Part shown: piece after piece, positions 21,301 through 31,894 of the stretch
Layout: each line of letters begins with the position of its first letter
Position numbering within the stretch: position 1 is the first letter of the stretch
NCBI GenBank assembly: GCA_030068075.1
Contig: CM057835.1
Coordinates: forward strand, 19,803,957-19,867,956
Reading direction: 5' to 3'
Length of the DNA: 64,000 bases
Source of the DNA: Paguma larvata
Taxonomy: Eukaryota; Chordata; Mammalia; Carnivora; Viverridae
Program-made: the position numbers and the translations under genes
Notes under the pieces: generated by a model
Seen by the model: the letters and a program-made list of their open reading frames with translations, nothing else
Database searches by the model: none
What the model was told of the DNA's origin: nothing

Positions 21301-23944
21301 TCTTCCCCATCAAAACTCTGTTGAAATCCAGCTTCTCCTCTTGCAAACCCACAGGCTGGGAGAGGGAACCACAGCCACTCCAAACTGGAGCTACAGGGCC
21401 ATCATTAGTGGTTTCTGTCACTGTCTTGGTGCTTTTCCTTCATGAATGAAATATGCAAATGGCATTTCACATTAGCTCTCTCCGTGAAGAAGAAGAAGGT
21501 CAAGAGATACAACCAGCGCAGCCAGCACGTTAGAGATCTGTGACCAAGGTACTTACACCTTCAAATGTCTCCAGATTTCAGCCTCTGGAAATATCTAGCC
21601 CATTTCTTTATGGCACTGTTGCTTCCATCAGCTGTGGAAATTAACATAAAATAATATAGTAACACAATGAGTGCTGGACAGCCTTCCAGAGCATCCGATT
21701 AAGTGAACACTAGCGGCACACGGACGGTGTACAAAATCTGAATGATAAATAGCAAGTAAATACCTTCCAACGGGCCAGAAGGGGGAAGGATGTTGAGCTA
21801 CTGCTGCTGTCGCTCTCTTGTGTAACAGCAAAGGCGGCTCAGTCCCTCTGACAGGCTGCGAAGCGCGGCTGCCTATGGGCGTCGGGGCGGTCCTAGTGCC
21901 TGCTCCAGGTTACACACAAGGTAACTCTGAAGAGCTTCCCTGTTCCTTGTGATCCCTCTACAGCGTCTCACCGAGGGCTTTCGGGGACATCAGCTTGTTA
22001 AGCATCAGGGCAGCGGAGCTGGGGTTTGGGAAAAGTGATTAGTAGCGATTGGGGTCTGCCAATATTTCCAGGCACAGCTGTTGAAACCAAAAAGGATTAC
22101 AGATCATCTTGTCTGTTAAATAAACAGTGCTCTTGAAAATCTTAAAGCCAGAGAGGGCTTTCTGAAAGAAACCTAGGTGCACATATACTATATTGCTGCC
22201 TCTAGTTATTCTGCTCTTCCACACACAGTTAAAATGTAAAAGAAACAAGAATGAAGGAGCAGGGGGCTTTTTAAAGTTTGATATCTTTTATTAGCATTTG
22301 CAAAAAGTGTCTAAGCCCTAAAAGCTCCATGTCCAATAGCATATTCTGTTCAAAAACCTAAACTAGAAAACATGCAAAAATTAAAAATCAAAGGCTCGCA
22401 GAAGTTTATTCTCCGAGAGGCGAAGTGTGATTGTGTCATTCCGTATAAACACTACCCTCCACCTCTACGCATCTGCCCCATTTCTTTTTCTCTGTGGCAC
22501 CTTTCCCCAACCAACCCCTGCTTTTTAATTTAGTTTTTGTCTATCTCCACCCCGCCGTAACATAACATCTATGAGGAAATCTGTTCTATTTCTTTTGAAA
22601 AAGTAGCCAGGGAGATTACTCGGCACATATTTGAGGAAATAATAAACTGGACAGTAGATTGAGAAATTACATTGCAGAAAACAAGTAGAGAAGTCTCTTA
22701 ACTGATTAAATTCAACTAGCATATCTCTCTGAGCAGCTATTTTTATTTAAGGACTGTGTTCAGTATATGTTAACCTTTAAGAAACTTGTAATTTAAAGGT
22801 AGAGAAAAGATATTAATATATGTATATAATCAAACAATTATGTGTACATATACTATTTGCCATAAGAGAATGAACAATAATAAGTTAGGATGTGCTATAT
22901 TTGCTAAGGGTTTCTGGGCTTTGAGATTATGGGTATGGCGTTGAGCCAGGGGATTGGGTCTGAGAAATCAAGACCCAATACATAGTTATAGTTTGGTTGG
23001 TTTAATGCAAGTTGGTTCAGAATGTGCCAGAATCTGGAGACTTAACTCTAGTAAGATTTGTTAGCAGAGTAAATACAAGTACTAACACTGGCGAAGACCA
23101 GAAGGGCAGGCAGGTAGGTTCTCAGGCTTGGGATCAAAGCCTCAGGTTAGCGAGGAGTCAGCAGGAGGGTCCAACATCCACCTAAAGATGGCTGCCTTCT
23201 GAGGAGCGAGGGGCTGCTCATACTTAGTGATCCGGGTCATTAGACCACGTTGGTGAGCTGTGGCAGCCAGGGGAAAGGCACCATAGATGGTAAGAAGACA
23301 TGCTGTGAAGGCTGAGGCTCAAAGATTCAGATGCCAAGAGAGGAGAGAGAGAGAAAGATCGAAGATCGAGACAAGACTGTCCTCACGGAGCAGGCAAGGT
23401 GGGATTTTCTCAGAGGGAAAGTAGAGTCCAAGAGGTGCAGGGTCAGACTGAGAACATCAGTGAGGGGCGCTTATGCCTTTTAAGATTCAAGGATCCAGAG
23501 AGTCAAGGTAAGCCAGAGTAATTTTGTCTCAATGAAAGCAAGATTGCTTTGTTCAGTCCGCAAACTGTGGTTCACTTATAGGTTTCATTTCTTTCCACTT
23601 CTCAATTCAGCATGCTTTCTGAAATGAGACTCTGTTTTAAAAAGAGAAAGTTGACTAGCCACAGAGGTGCTAATGCAGCCTCCAGAGATGCTGGTATGTG
23701 TGCTAGGTGCGTGGACTAGACACACGGAGGAGGTGCTCTGGCTGGTGTAAGAGGGAGGCAATGCCCCTTCACCACAGATGTCTTCAGTAACCACTGATTT
23801 GTATGAATGTTAGAGACCTCCTGGGGATCAATGCACTGCATCCATGCTGGGCCTCAGATGTACACTGACCGTCATCTGTGCCATGATACAGATGGAGGGG
23901 GGTGAAGCCTAGGGCTGCTGAGAGACACATCACCGTATATATAT
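18394..23944. other. 5.5-kb block without a recognised transposon
   Basis: I recognise no SINE, L1, L2, MIR or LTR landmark across this stretch, although the window otherwise has a CAN-SINE about every 2.5 kb. Composition varies from AT-rich (20.2-20.8 kb) to mixed with scattered CpGs (21.2-22.0 kb). Frames are short, overlap on both strands and carry no protein signature. A TA run at 23937-23949 marks the right edge. The 22.9-23.9 kb part is GA-rich and could hide an old LTR that I cannot name. Confidence 0.5.
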
Positions 23945-24759
23945 ATATGTTTCAAAAAAGATTCAACACAAAAGCCAATCTTGACCTAGTAGATACAAAG
24001 GAAAACAGAGAATGTACCTTCTTCTTTTACAAATATAGAATATTTATCAAAATTGATCATGTACTAGGTCATAAAGCAAGTTGCAAAAACTTCTAATGAA
24101 TCAGTGTCACACAGACCATGTTCTTTGACCAGAGCGCAATTGCTTATGTCAGTAACAGAATGATAAGTGAATCATTCCTATACAGTTGACAAATAAAAAC
24201 ACACTTTCAGGGGCGCCTGAGTGGCTCAGTCGGTCAAGTGTCTGACTTCGGCTCAGGTCATGATCTCACTGTGTGGGTTTGAGCCCCGCATCAGACTCTA
24301 TGCTGATAGCTCAGAGCCTGGAGCCTGCTTTGGACTCTGTGTCTCCTTTTCTCTCTGCTCCTCTTCCCCTCGCTCTCTCGCTCTCTCTAGAAAATAAATA
24401 AACATTAAAAAAATTATTTATGTTTAAATAACTCATTGGTCAAAGACAAAATGAATGCAGAAATTTAAAAGTAATTAGAAACACAGTCATTAAAATACTC
24501 CCTACGGGAGGCTATGAAAGCATTCTTAAACCTATAGTCTCAAGTTCTTCTAACAGCAAATGAAATGTCAGAAAATGAAGAGATAATAAAAACTATAGGG
24601 TAAATCAATGAAATAGAAAATAAATCTATACTAGAGAGACATATAAAACATTAAGAATCAACAAAGGCAAAAGAATATTTTTCAAAAAATTAACAAAATA
24701 GATAAATATTTGGCTAGAGTGGTTAAAGATAAAAGAGAGAAGCACAAAACTCATTGAGG
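23945..24759 (+). mobile_element. Old L1 ORF2 remnant, left part
   Basis: ORF2-derived landmarks: 'atcaaaattgatcatgtact', 'aggtcataaagcaagttgca', 'catgttctttgaccagagcg', then after the SINE 'aataactcattggtcaaaga' and 'caaaaaattaacaaaataga'. The reading frame is broken throughout. It is interrupted by a SINE at 24210 and by a second L1 to the right, and resumes at about 26035. Confidence 0.75.
24210..24413 (+). mobile_element. CAN-SINE inserted in L1
   Basis: GGGGCGCCTGAGTGGCTCAG head, 'catgatctcactgtgtgggt' with a small deletion before box B, 'ctgatagctcagagcctgg', CT stretch and AAATAAATAAACATT tail. The flanking L1 is collinear on either side. A TSD is not clear. Confidence 0.95.
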
Positions 24760-24777
24760 AACACTGCAAAAAAATGG

Positions 24778-24962
24778 GGGACCTGGGTGGCCCAGTCGGT
24801 TAAGCGTCAGCCTTTTGATTTCAACTCAAGTCATGATCTCATGGTCTTGGGATCAAGCCCTGTGTTGGGCTGGGCATAGAGCCTGCTTAAGATTCTCTCT
24901 CTCTCTCTGTTTTTCTCTCTCTCTCTCAAAAAAAAAAAAAAAAAAAAAAAGAGAGAGAAAGA
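24778..24962 (+). mobile_element. CAN-SINE, older type, with 18-bp TSD
   Basis: The head 'ggacctgggtggcccagtcg' lacks a few leading bases. The centre has 'catgatctcatggtcttggg', then a CT stretch and about 22 A. Flanking AACACTGCAAAAAAATGG (24760-24777) and AACAATGTAAAAAAATGG (24963-24980) form an 18-bp TSD with two differences. Confidence 0.95.
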
Positions 24963-24980
24963 AACAATGTAAAAAAATGG

Positions 24981-26034
24981 TGTTTTAGTTTCTGAAATAG
25001 TTAAACAAACACCTATCATATAACCCAGCCATTTCACTCTTAGGTGTTTGTCTAAAACAGAAAACAACACATAAAGGCTTATATGAATTTTCATAGAGCT
25101 TCAGTTGTACCAATGGAACAGAGAAAACAACTCAAATGACTGTCGAGAGATGAATGGTTAAATAAATTGTGGTATATCCATACCGCAAGATACTACTCCA
25201 TAATAATAAAGAATTAACTGTTGCTACGTGCAACAACTTATGTGAATCTCAAAATAATTATGCTGAATTTTGTAAAAAGGGGACAAGAAACGGTGCATGT
25301 TATGATTTCATTTATATAAACTACTGGAGGATGCAAATTAGTCTATGGTTTCAGAAATCGGATCAGTGACTGTGTGGAGAAAGGATGGGTTCCAAAGGGG
25401 CAAGAAGAGATTGTTGGGAATGATGGCTGGTGGGCACGTGTGCTCATTATCTGCCTTCAGTGACAGTTTCACGGTGTTTACATGGGTAAAAATCACTATG
25501 TTAGGCCCAGTCCTCAGGAAGCAGATACCATGACATGATTAGACTGCAGGAGGTCTACTGGGGAGAACCCAGTGAGCAAAATGGGACAAGGGAGACAGAG
25601 GAGGCTGGGAGAGCCAGCAGACCCTGGTGCAGGACTGATCAAGTGTAGGAGACACGAGAGTAAGGAAAGCAAGATGGAAAACAGGAAGGTCTTGGGCTGG
25701 AGTGTAATTTTAAGAAATTCAGCAAGGCCAACACAGTACTCTGGGCCCATGAGTAGAGTCCTGCATCTCGAAGGAATGAGCTTCTCTTAGGTCCCTGCCA
25801 TATTTGGTCATTAGATAGGAGTGGCCCACGGGAAGTGTGGCCTGGGGGCAAAATGCAGTGATGGATTTCAGAGCACAATAGTCAGGACCTTTAGTCAGTT
25901 ACTCTCCTAGCCCTAGAAGATCTGAGAAGTACATTGCCATGGCTGCCTTCACACCAAATTAGACACTTTAAATATGTGCAGTCGATCACGTGTCACTTAT
26001 GCCTCAGTAAAATTATAAAAACAAGAAAACACAA
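24981..26034 (+). mobile_element. L1 3' end nested in an older L1
   Basis: 'caaacacctatcatataacc', 'cagccatttcactcttaggt', 'atgaatggttaaataaattg' and 'atgattt-catttatataaa' mark the end of ORF2 and the 3' UTR. The 3' UTR ('catgggtaaaaatcactatg' ... 'cactttaaatatgtgcagtc' ... 'tatgcctcagtaaaattata') is split by an unrelated segment at 25502-25965. Confidence 0.75.
25502..25965. mobile_element. Unclassified insertion inside an L1 3' UTR
   Basis: The L1 3' UTR reads collinearly on both sides, so this roughly 460-bp GC-richer, GA-biased segment must be an insertion. Motifs such as 'cctcaggaagcagataccat', 'ctactggggagaacccagtg' and 'gagccagcagaccctggtgc' look like an old dispersed repeat, possibly an LTR, but I cannot name it. 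It resembles the left part of 31895-32530. Frames on both strands here are not supported as genes. Confidence 0.5.
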
Positions 26035-26660
26035 TGGCAGATAAAGCAGAGATGAAACATAACAAGAGACACATGGATAACTTTACACCAATAGATTTGG
26101 AAACTTGGAAATGGACGAATTTCTAGAAAAATTTAAGTTACTGAAACTGATTCAAAAGAAACCAACCGTCTGATTAATCCTAGCATTATGAAAGAAATTA
26201 AAAGAATAAGCACCCTACAATCAAGTAATCCTATTCATGGGACGACACCCAAGAGACATATACAAGAATGCTCACAGCAGCAGTGTTTGAGTAATAAAAA
26301 CTTGAAACATTTAAATAGTCATGAAAAGGGGATTAGATAAACCAGCTGTGCTCTATTTACACAACAAATAGAATACAGCAGAAAAAAAAGTATAATCTTC
26401 ACGCACATCAAATTTTAGAACATAACTAAAAAAGTAAATCCCAGAAAACTAAATACGATACACAAAGTTTTTAGAGATTAAAAATAGCAGAATTAAACTA
26501 TATTGTTTACTCATATATGCAAATGTGATAAAACTATATATTTTATGTAATGAGGAATTCATAATAAGGCTAGTGACTATTTCTAAGGTAGGCTGGTGAA
26601 GCATGACATGCATTTTACTGGTAATGACCTAATTCTTGCATTTATGGGCATTCATTATAT
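26035..26660 (+). mobile_element. Old L1 ORF2 and 3' remnants, right part
   Basis: ORF2 wording resumes with 'catggataactttacaccaa', 'tggacgaatttctagaaaaa' and 'gaaagaaattaaaagaataa'. It then jumps to 3' material ('acgacacccaagagacatat', 'gaatgctcacagcagcagtg'), which implies an internal deletion or a further L1 copy. Confidence 0.65.
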
Positions 26661-26724
26661 TATTCTGCTTTTGGCCTTAACATATATCTTCTATTAATCC
26701 TTTGTATGTAGCAAATAATAGATA

Positions 26725-27556
26725 TCTTTTTTTAATTTTTAAATTTTAGTTAAATCCAAGTTAGTTAGCACATAGGGTAATAACGATTTCAGGAATAGAA
26801 TGCAGTGATTCACCACTTATGTGCTCGTCCCAACAAGTGCCCTCCTTAATGCCCATCCCCCATCTGGCCCATCCCCCCACCGTCTTCCCTCCAGCAACCT
26901 CAGTTTGTTCTCTGTATTTAAGAGTCTCTTACGGTTTGCCTCCCTTTCTGTTTTTAACTTATTTTTCCTTCCCTTCGCCTATGTTCATGTTTTGTTTCTT
27001 AAGTTCCACATGAGTGAATTCATATGATGTTTATCTTTCTCTAATTTCACCTAGTATAACTCCCTCTAGTTCCATCCATGTTTTGCAAATGGCAAGGTTT
27101 TACTCTTTTTGATCGTCAAGTAATATTCCATTGTATATTGTGGTATATATATATATATACACACCACATCTTCTTTATCCATTTATTTGTCGATGGACAT
27201 TTGGGCTCTTTCATACTTTGGCTATTGCTGATAGTGCTGCTGTAAACATTGGGGCGCATGTGCCCTTTCAACACAGCACACCTATATGCTTCGGATAAAT
27301 ACCTAGTAGTGCTACTGCTGAATCGCAGGGTAGTCCTATTTTTAATTTTTTGAGGAACCTCCTTACCGTTTTCCAGAGCAGCTGCACCAGTTTGCATTCC
27401 CACCGGCAGTGCAAAAGGGATCCTCTTTCACCTCATCCTCACCAACATCTGTTGCTTCCTGAGCTGTTAATATTAGCCATTCTGACAGGTGTGGTGGTAC
27501 CTCACTGTGGTTTTGATTTGTATTTCCCTGATGATGAGCGATGTTGAGCAATAACA
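26725..27556 (-). mobile_element. Carnivore-type L1, 5'-truncated, reverse
   Basis: The T-rich complement of the 3' tail at 26725 is followed by 'gtgctcgtcccaacaagtgc', 'cctcagtttgttctctgtat', 'tagttccatccatgtttt', 'taatattccattgtatattg', 'tttggctattgctgatagtg', 'ccagagcagctgcaccagtt' and 'ttgtatttccctgatgatga'. The order is the L1 3' UTR and ORF2 end. It is better preserved than other L1s here and stops abruptly at 'gcgatgttgagca', a typical 5' truncation. Contained frames are broken ORF2 or shadows. Confidence 0.88.
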
Positions 27557-27589
27557 GATGTCTTCTTAAAAGAGAAATAAAAGAGGGAA

Positions 27590-27710
27590 AAATCCTATTC
27601 CACATAGAGGAAACGGCCTGTGCAGAGATATCAGGGCAGCAAGATGGAAAAATAACATGGAACAACTGAGAAACAGCACAGCCACTGAGGCATGATGAGT
27701 TTAGAAGCAG
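27590..27710 (-). mobile_element. L2 fragment, reverse
   Basis: 'attccacatagaggaaacgg', 'cctgtgcagagatatcaggg' and 'cagcaagatggaa' match the reverse complement of the L2 segment normally read as 'ctgttccctctgcctgg'. Confidence 0.5.
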
Positions 27711-28069
27711 GGCGGGGCGGGGGGGCAGGAATCACGTTCATGGGCATCGACGTAGTACCACGGCCAGGCCCACCACAGCCAACATTCTCTCACAAGAAGA
27801 TGATCTTTGCAATCCTGACCTTGCTTCTCTTAGCAAGTGCTGATTAGTCATTTTATTACTGCGGATTTCCAAACAGGCATAACTTACAAGGCCTTTTGGG
27901 TTATGCACAATTAATTCAGAGTTCATGAATCAGTGGAATTTTCCAATCCCTCATGAAGACCTGTTACATTTTTAGTTTGGAAACATAACTTAGTAGACCA
28001 TGCCAGTTTCTTATTTCATCTCACTTCTGTCACTACAAAATTTCATCTAAAAATGCCCTTTTCCCTAGT
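27711..28069. other. Unassigned spacer
   Basis: A G-rich patch occurs at 27709-27728. No repeat or exon is recognised. Confidence 0.4.
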
Positions 28070-28194
28070 TACAAAAAGAAGCAACATATAATTATTGTAG
28101 AAAATGTGAAAATACAGGTAAGCACTAAGTAGATAATAAAATTCATCGTGATTCCAGGACCCAAGATTATTTGCTGTTTAAAGATTGGTGCACA

Positions 28195-28426
28195 GGAGCA
28201 CCTTGATGGCTCAGTCAGTTAAGCCTCCGACTTCAGCTCAGGTCATGATCTCGCAGTTCTTAAGTTCGAGCCCAGCATGGGGCTCTGTGCTGACAGCTCA
28301 GAGCCTGGAGTCTGCTTCAGATTCTGTGTTTCCCTTTCTCTCTGCCCCTTCCCTGCTCGTACTCTGCCTCTCTTTCTCTCTCAAAAATAAATAAACATTA
28401 AAAAATTTTTAAAAATTAAAATAAAA
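28195..28426 (+). mobile_element. CAN-SINE, felid type
   Basis: The head 'ggagcaccttgatggctcag' has two changes. The 'catgatctcgcagttcttaa' centre, box B 'gttcgagccc', 'ctgacagctcagagcctgg', CT stretch and AAATAAATAAACATT tail are present. Flanking AAAGATTGGTGCACA and AAAGATATATATACACA are only loosely similar. Confidence 0.95.
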
Positions 28427-28564
28427 ATAAAGATATATATACACAAACATTATATTTCGCAAAACTGGAAATGTTGTAGATATCATTTTAAAGTCTGTCA
28501 TTTCTCATACTTTTGTTAATAATGTCGTATTGTCTCTAATTCATTACATACGATTCAAATAGCA

Positions 28565-28980
28565 GGGTAGGCAAACTATGACCTATACACCAAATCCAGC
28601 CTGCTACCTTTTTTTTTTTAACGTTTATTTTATTTATTTTTGACACACAGAGAAACAGTGCATGAGCAGGGGAAGGGCAGAGAGCAAGGGAGACACAGAA
28701 GCCGAAGCGGGCTCCAGGCTCCGCGCTGTCAGCACAGAGCCTGACGCGGAGCTCGAACCCACAGACCGTGAGATCATGACCTGAGCCGAAGTCAGATGCT
28801 TAACCGACTGAGCCACCCAGGCGCCCCTACCTGTTTTTATAAATAAAATTTTATTGGAACACAGTCATGCTCATTGGTTTACATATTGTCTGTGGCTACA
28901 TGAGAGTTGAGTAGTTGTGACAGAGACTGTGCCATAAAGCTATTTGGCCCATGGCAGAAAAGATGACCACTCTTTCTAAA
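28565..28980 (+). mobile_element. hAT-Charlie-type DNA transposon remnant, split by a SINE
   Basis: 'ggcaaactatgacctataca', 'ccaaatccagcctgctacct' before the SINE and 'aaattttattggaacacagt', 'tttacatattgtctgtggct', 'gagttgagtagttgtgacag' after it are the body of a widespread mammalian MER3-like element. The precise family name is tentative. Confidence 0.75.
28610..28826 (-). mobile_element. CAN-SINE, felid type, inserted in a hAT remnant
   Basis: Near-consensus reverse copy with 'ccgcgctgtcagcacagagc', 'gaccgtgagatcatgacctg' and 'ctgagccacccaggcgcccc'. CTACCT flanks it at 28604-28609 and 28827-28832. The several retained CpGs suggest it is comparatively young. Confidence 0.97.
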
Positions 28981-29130
28981 AGACACACTTTTAATGGCCA
29001 TATAATATTCCATTTTATGGATGTATCATAAGTTGACTAATTTTTCATTAACACACATTTTGACTATTTTTAAATTTTTTCCTATACTGATTACCTTGTC
29101 TGACAAATCTTCACAGGCATCCTAAAAATT

Positions 29131-29449
29131 AAATCATTGACAAAAGTGTATGTCCTATATAAGGTTTTTGAAGATAAGACCAACTTTTCTTCCAGAGGAT
29201 TGCACCAAGTGACATCACTGCCACTCACAAAGGAAATTTCTGGAAATGATATTTATCCCCGTTGTATATGCATTCTCACCACCTAATGTTGATCATTTAC
29301 TCTTGATGGCTATTAATGATCTCTTGGTCACAATGTCAGTTTTCAGTCTATCTTCCTTGACCTTCCTTAGGCTCTATTTTCTCCCAGAATTTATATTTGA
29401 CCTCTGTTCTCACCCCAGCTCTGTAACATCCTGCCGTCAGTGAGCACCT
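29131..29449. other. Unassigned spacer
   Basis: C/T-rich text here may be the strongly diverged left end of the following L2. No gene evidence. Confidence 0.4.
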
Positions 29450-30165
29450 TCATTCTGGCATATTTTGCTTCTATTCTGGAATGCCGAAGTAGTCTCTTTA
29501 CTAGTCTACTCCTTATAGTTACATCTTCCTCTATATTAAAAAATACATACTCCTGCCAGATTAAGTTTCCTTTTTAAAGTTTTAATTATGTTAATGTCCT
29601 GCTCAAAAATCTCCAATGAATTTACGATGCTTAAAGAATACAGTTAAAATTCCTTTGATTGGTAACTAATAGTCTTCGAATTGGCCCCAACTTGCCTTTT
29701 AGACCTTAATTTTCTTAATTAGTTTGTGTATCCAAGCGTGACCTTTAAAACAATTGAATAATTCCCTGTTCTCCAATCATGGATTTTTTAAACCCTCAGG
29801 TATTTTTGGCGAGTTCGACGTATATATGTTTTCACTTACCCTAATGCTCTCTGCCCAACCCATCAAATTATACCCATTCTTCGAAGCCTAGGTTTAATGT
29901 AGTTTCTCTTACAAAGCTTTTGCTTCATTCCATCACTGAAAAAATACGTCCTCCTCCTATGAATTCTCCATAGTAGTTATATTTTTATCCGCACCTGTTG
30001 TATAATATTTACTTTATACACAACGACCTCTGAAAATATTTTCGTTTGTTATTGCTTTTACACTAAATTGCTGCATGCCTGTGCCTTTTTTTTTTCTTTG
30101 AATCCTCATTGTACTGGGTCTTCCAAAAGACAGAGAAGTTATCATTGAATGAATGAATGAACAGA
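29450..30165 (+). mobile_element. L2 LINE, long 3' portion
   Basis: 'tgctcaaaaatctccaatga', 'tacagttaaaattcctttga', a degenerate 'aacttgccttttagacct', 'tcttcgaagcctaggtttaa' and the end 'gaatgaatgaatgaacag' at 30148-30165 follow the L2 3' order over about 700 bp. Confidence 0.7.
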
Positions 30166-30776
30166 CTGATCACTAACTTACTAGAGGATGGATGTGAACT
30201 AGTCCAATACTTCATGGCTTATCCAGCATTGGAATAAAAATCAGAGAATTGTGGATCCAGCCCTTCTCATAGTATTGCACAATCTATTACATCAATGCTA
30301 TTGCTATTTATTCACCTAAAAAGGGGGACTTGTTAGACACAATACATACACACCTCATAATGCATCAAGATAGAGTAGTCATACATCAAGCCAACCAGGG
30401 ATGAATCTGTTGTTTTCTCATTAGATCTCACGAGGGCAGTTACTGCTGATCAGTTTCACTGACTAAGTGGTACACGATGTGGTACTTACAAATTTGAGAA
30501 ACAGGAGTGGCAGTACTTAAGCTAGAGGACATTTCCCGGAGAGAGAAGCAGGGAGGACTTAGTCTATTCTGGTTCATTACATTAGACACAGATTAGGTGC
30601 TGAGTTTTGTTTTGTGCTCTCTCTTTGCTGTTAAAGATTTGTTTACTCATAAAATTCCAGATGACGGAGGGACAAGAAAAGCATACTATTCATAATTAAT
30701 ACTATCTATAGAACGTAAGTCCCTCAGATGACGAAGCGTGTCATTGCAGGAGGTAAAAGGAAACTCATCCAGCACG
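30166..30776. other. Unassigned sequence
   Basis: No family landmark or exon-like segment is visible. Confidence 0.4.
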
Positions 30777-30824
30777 GCGCATTGGTGCATTGGTGCATTG
30801 GCGCATTGGCGCATTGGTGCATTT
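30777..30824. repeat. Six-copy 8-bp tandem array, G(T/C)GCATTG
   Basis: The units in order are GCGCATTG, GTGCATTG, GTGCATTG, GCGCATTG, GCGCATTG and GTGCATTT. All six start in phase with no indel. The only internal variation is C/T at position 2, which is the signature of CpG decay from a GCGCATTG founder. The array sits in otherwise unremarkable sequence. Confidence 0.95.
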
Positions 30825-30901
30825 TTTGCTGCACATCAGCTATATCTACATTCTTTTGTAAGATGTGGAGAAAAAAAAAAGATTTGTACTGCAAGTCAAT
30901 T

Positions 30902-31084
30902 CTTTAAATGTTTTATTTATTTTTGAGAGGGTGTGAGTGGGGGAGGGGCAGAGAGAGGGAGAGGATCTGAAGCAGGCTCTGTGCTGACAGCAGAGAGTCC
31001 TATGTGGGGCTTGAACTCACGAACTGGGAGTTTATGATGGAAGCCCAAGTCAGATGCTCAACCCGCTGAGCCACCCAGGTGCCC
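30902..31084 (-). mobile_element. CAN-SINE, reverse, 13-bp TSD
   Basis: Tail complement, GA-rich stretch, 'ctgtgctgacagcagagagt' and head complement 'gctgagccacccaggtgccc'. The TSD is CTGCAAGTCAATT (30889-30901) and CTGTAAGTCAATT (31085-31097), with one mismatch. Confidence 0.97.
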
Positions 31085-31104
31085 CTGTAAGTCAATTTTG
31101 TCTA

Positions 31105-31240
31105 AGTCCCTTCAATGCCCAGTTGCATAATCTTGGGAAAATTATTTCACTTCTCTGGGCTTCTTTTTCCTACCAGTAAAGGAGCTCAACTGGGTGATAT
31201 CAAAGCCCCTTTCAACCTCTGAGCATCTAGATTCTACGTC
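31105..31240 (+). mobile_element. MIR-family SINE
   Basis: 'cagttgcataatcttgggaa', 'aattatttcacttctctggg', 'cttctttttcctaccagtaa' and 'caaagcccctttcaacctct' follow the MIR core order, with the right part resembling the MIR3-type end. Confidence 0.65.
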
Positions 31241-31892
31241 GCACACACAGAGAGTGAGAGCAGCACCTCAGATAGACGAAAAGCCCACCTTGTGTTGTGT
31301 GACTGCCACCACAAGTGTCTATCCTAGAAGACCTCTCTCTGGATATCTCCCCATGTATCCCAAACTGAACTCACACTGCATAAAAAATATGCATTTTCTG
31401 TTTAGAATTGGCTAGGAATTTTCATCTTCACAGCGAAGTAGACAGAAAGTCATGGTCAGGGGCACAAATTGATGGATGTACAAACCTCTTTGCTTCAATG
31501 ACTCTGTCAGCAACAGTCATATGTTTTGCATGAATTTTTGCTTAATCTTTCTTTTTTTACATTTGTGTTTACAATAGTGCAATTTCAGCAATATTTATGA
31601 GAATATGATTGAGTCATTTCCTCTTTCATAGGTATCAGACGAGGACAGCACTTTTTACAAATATCTGTTCTCTCTAGTTAGCTTTAGCTTACTTTCTTTA
31701 TACTTCCAAAAACCCCAATTGTGCTACCAAGGTCATCTTTCTTCCATACTTCCTTACTCAAAAATTTTAGTGATTAGATTAGAATAATAATGGCATGCCA
31801 GAACTTAAAAGGACCATAGAAATAATTTAGTCCAGTCCCTTCATTTTACAGTCATTAAAACTGAAGACCCTGGAGCTGTAATAGCTTAAGGT
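31241..31892. other. Unassigned, with a weak reverse MIR-like segment
   Basis: 31800-31890 ('aaaggaccatagaaataatt', 'tagtccagtcccttcatttt', 'acagtcattaaaactgaag') reads like a diverged reverse MIR3-type element. The rest is unassigned. Confidence 0.45.
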
Positions 31893-31894
31893 CG

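Larger units (their letters stand above)
28070..29130 (-). mobile_element. Old L1 3' region, reverse, broken by three insertions
   Basis: 'ttgtagaaaatgtgaaaata' and 'aaaattcatcgtgattccag' at the left, then 'taatggccatataatattcc' and 'atggatgtatcataagttga' at 28990-29040, are the complement of L1 3' UTR and ORF2-end wording. SINEs at 28195 and 28610 and a hAT element lie within it. Confidence 0.6.

Noticed and set aside
21840..21900. CpG-containing GC-rich patch as a CpG-island promoter
   Set aside because: Only a few CpGs over about 60 bp, far below island length and density.
26725..27556. Possible intact L1 with coding capacity
   Set aside because: Only the 3' UTR and the very end of ORF2 are present; it is 5'-truncated and its frame is broken.
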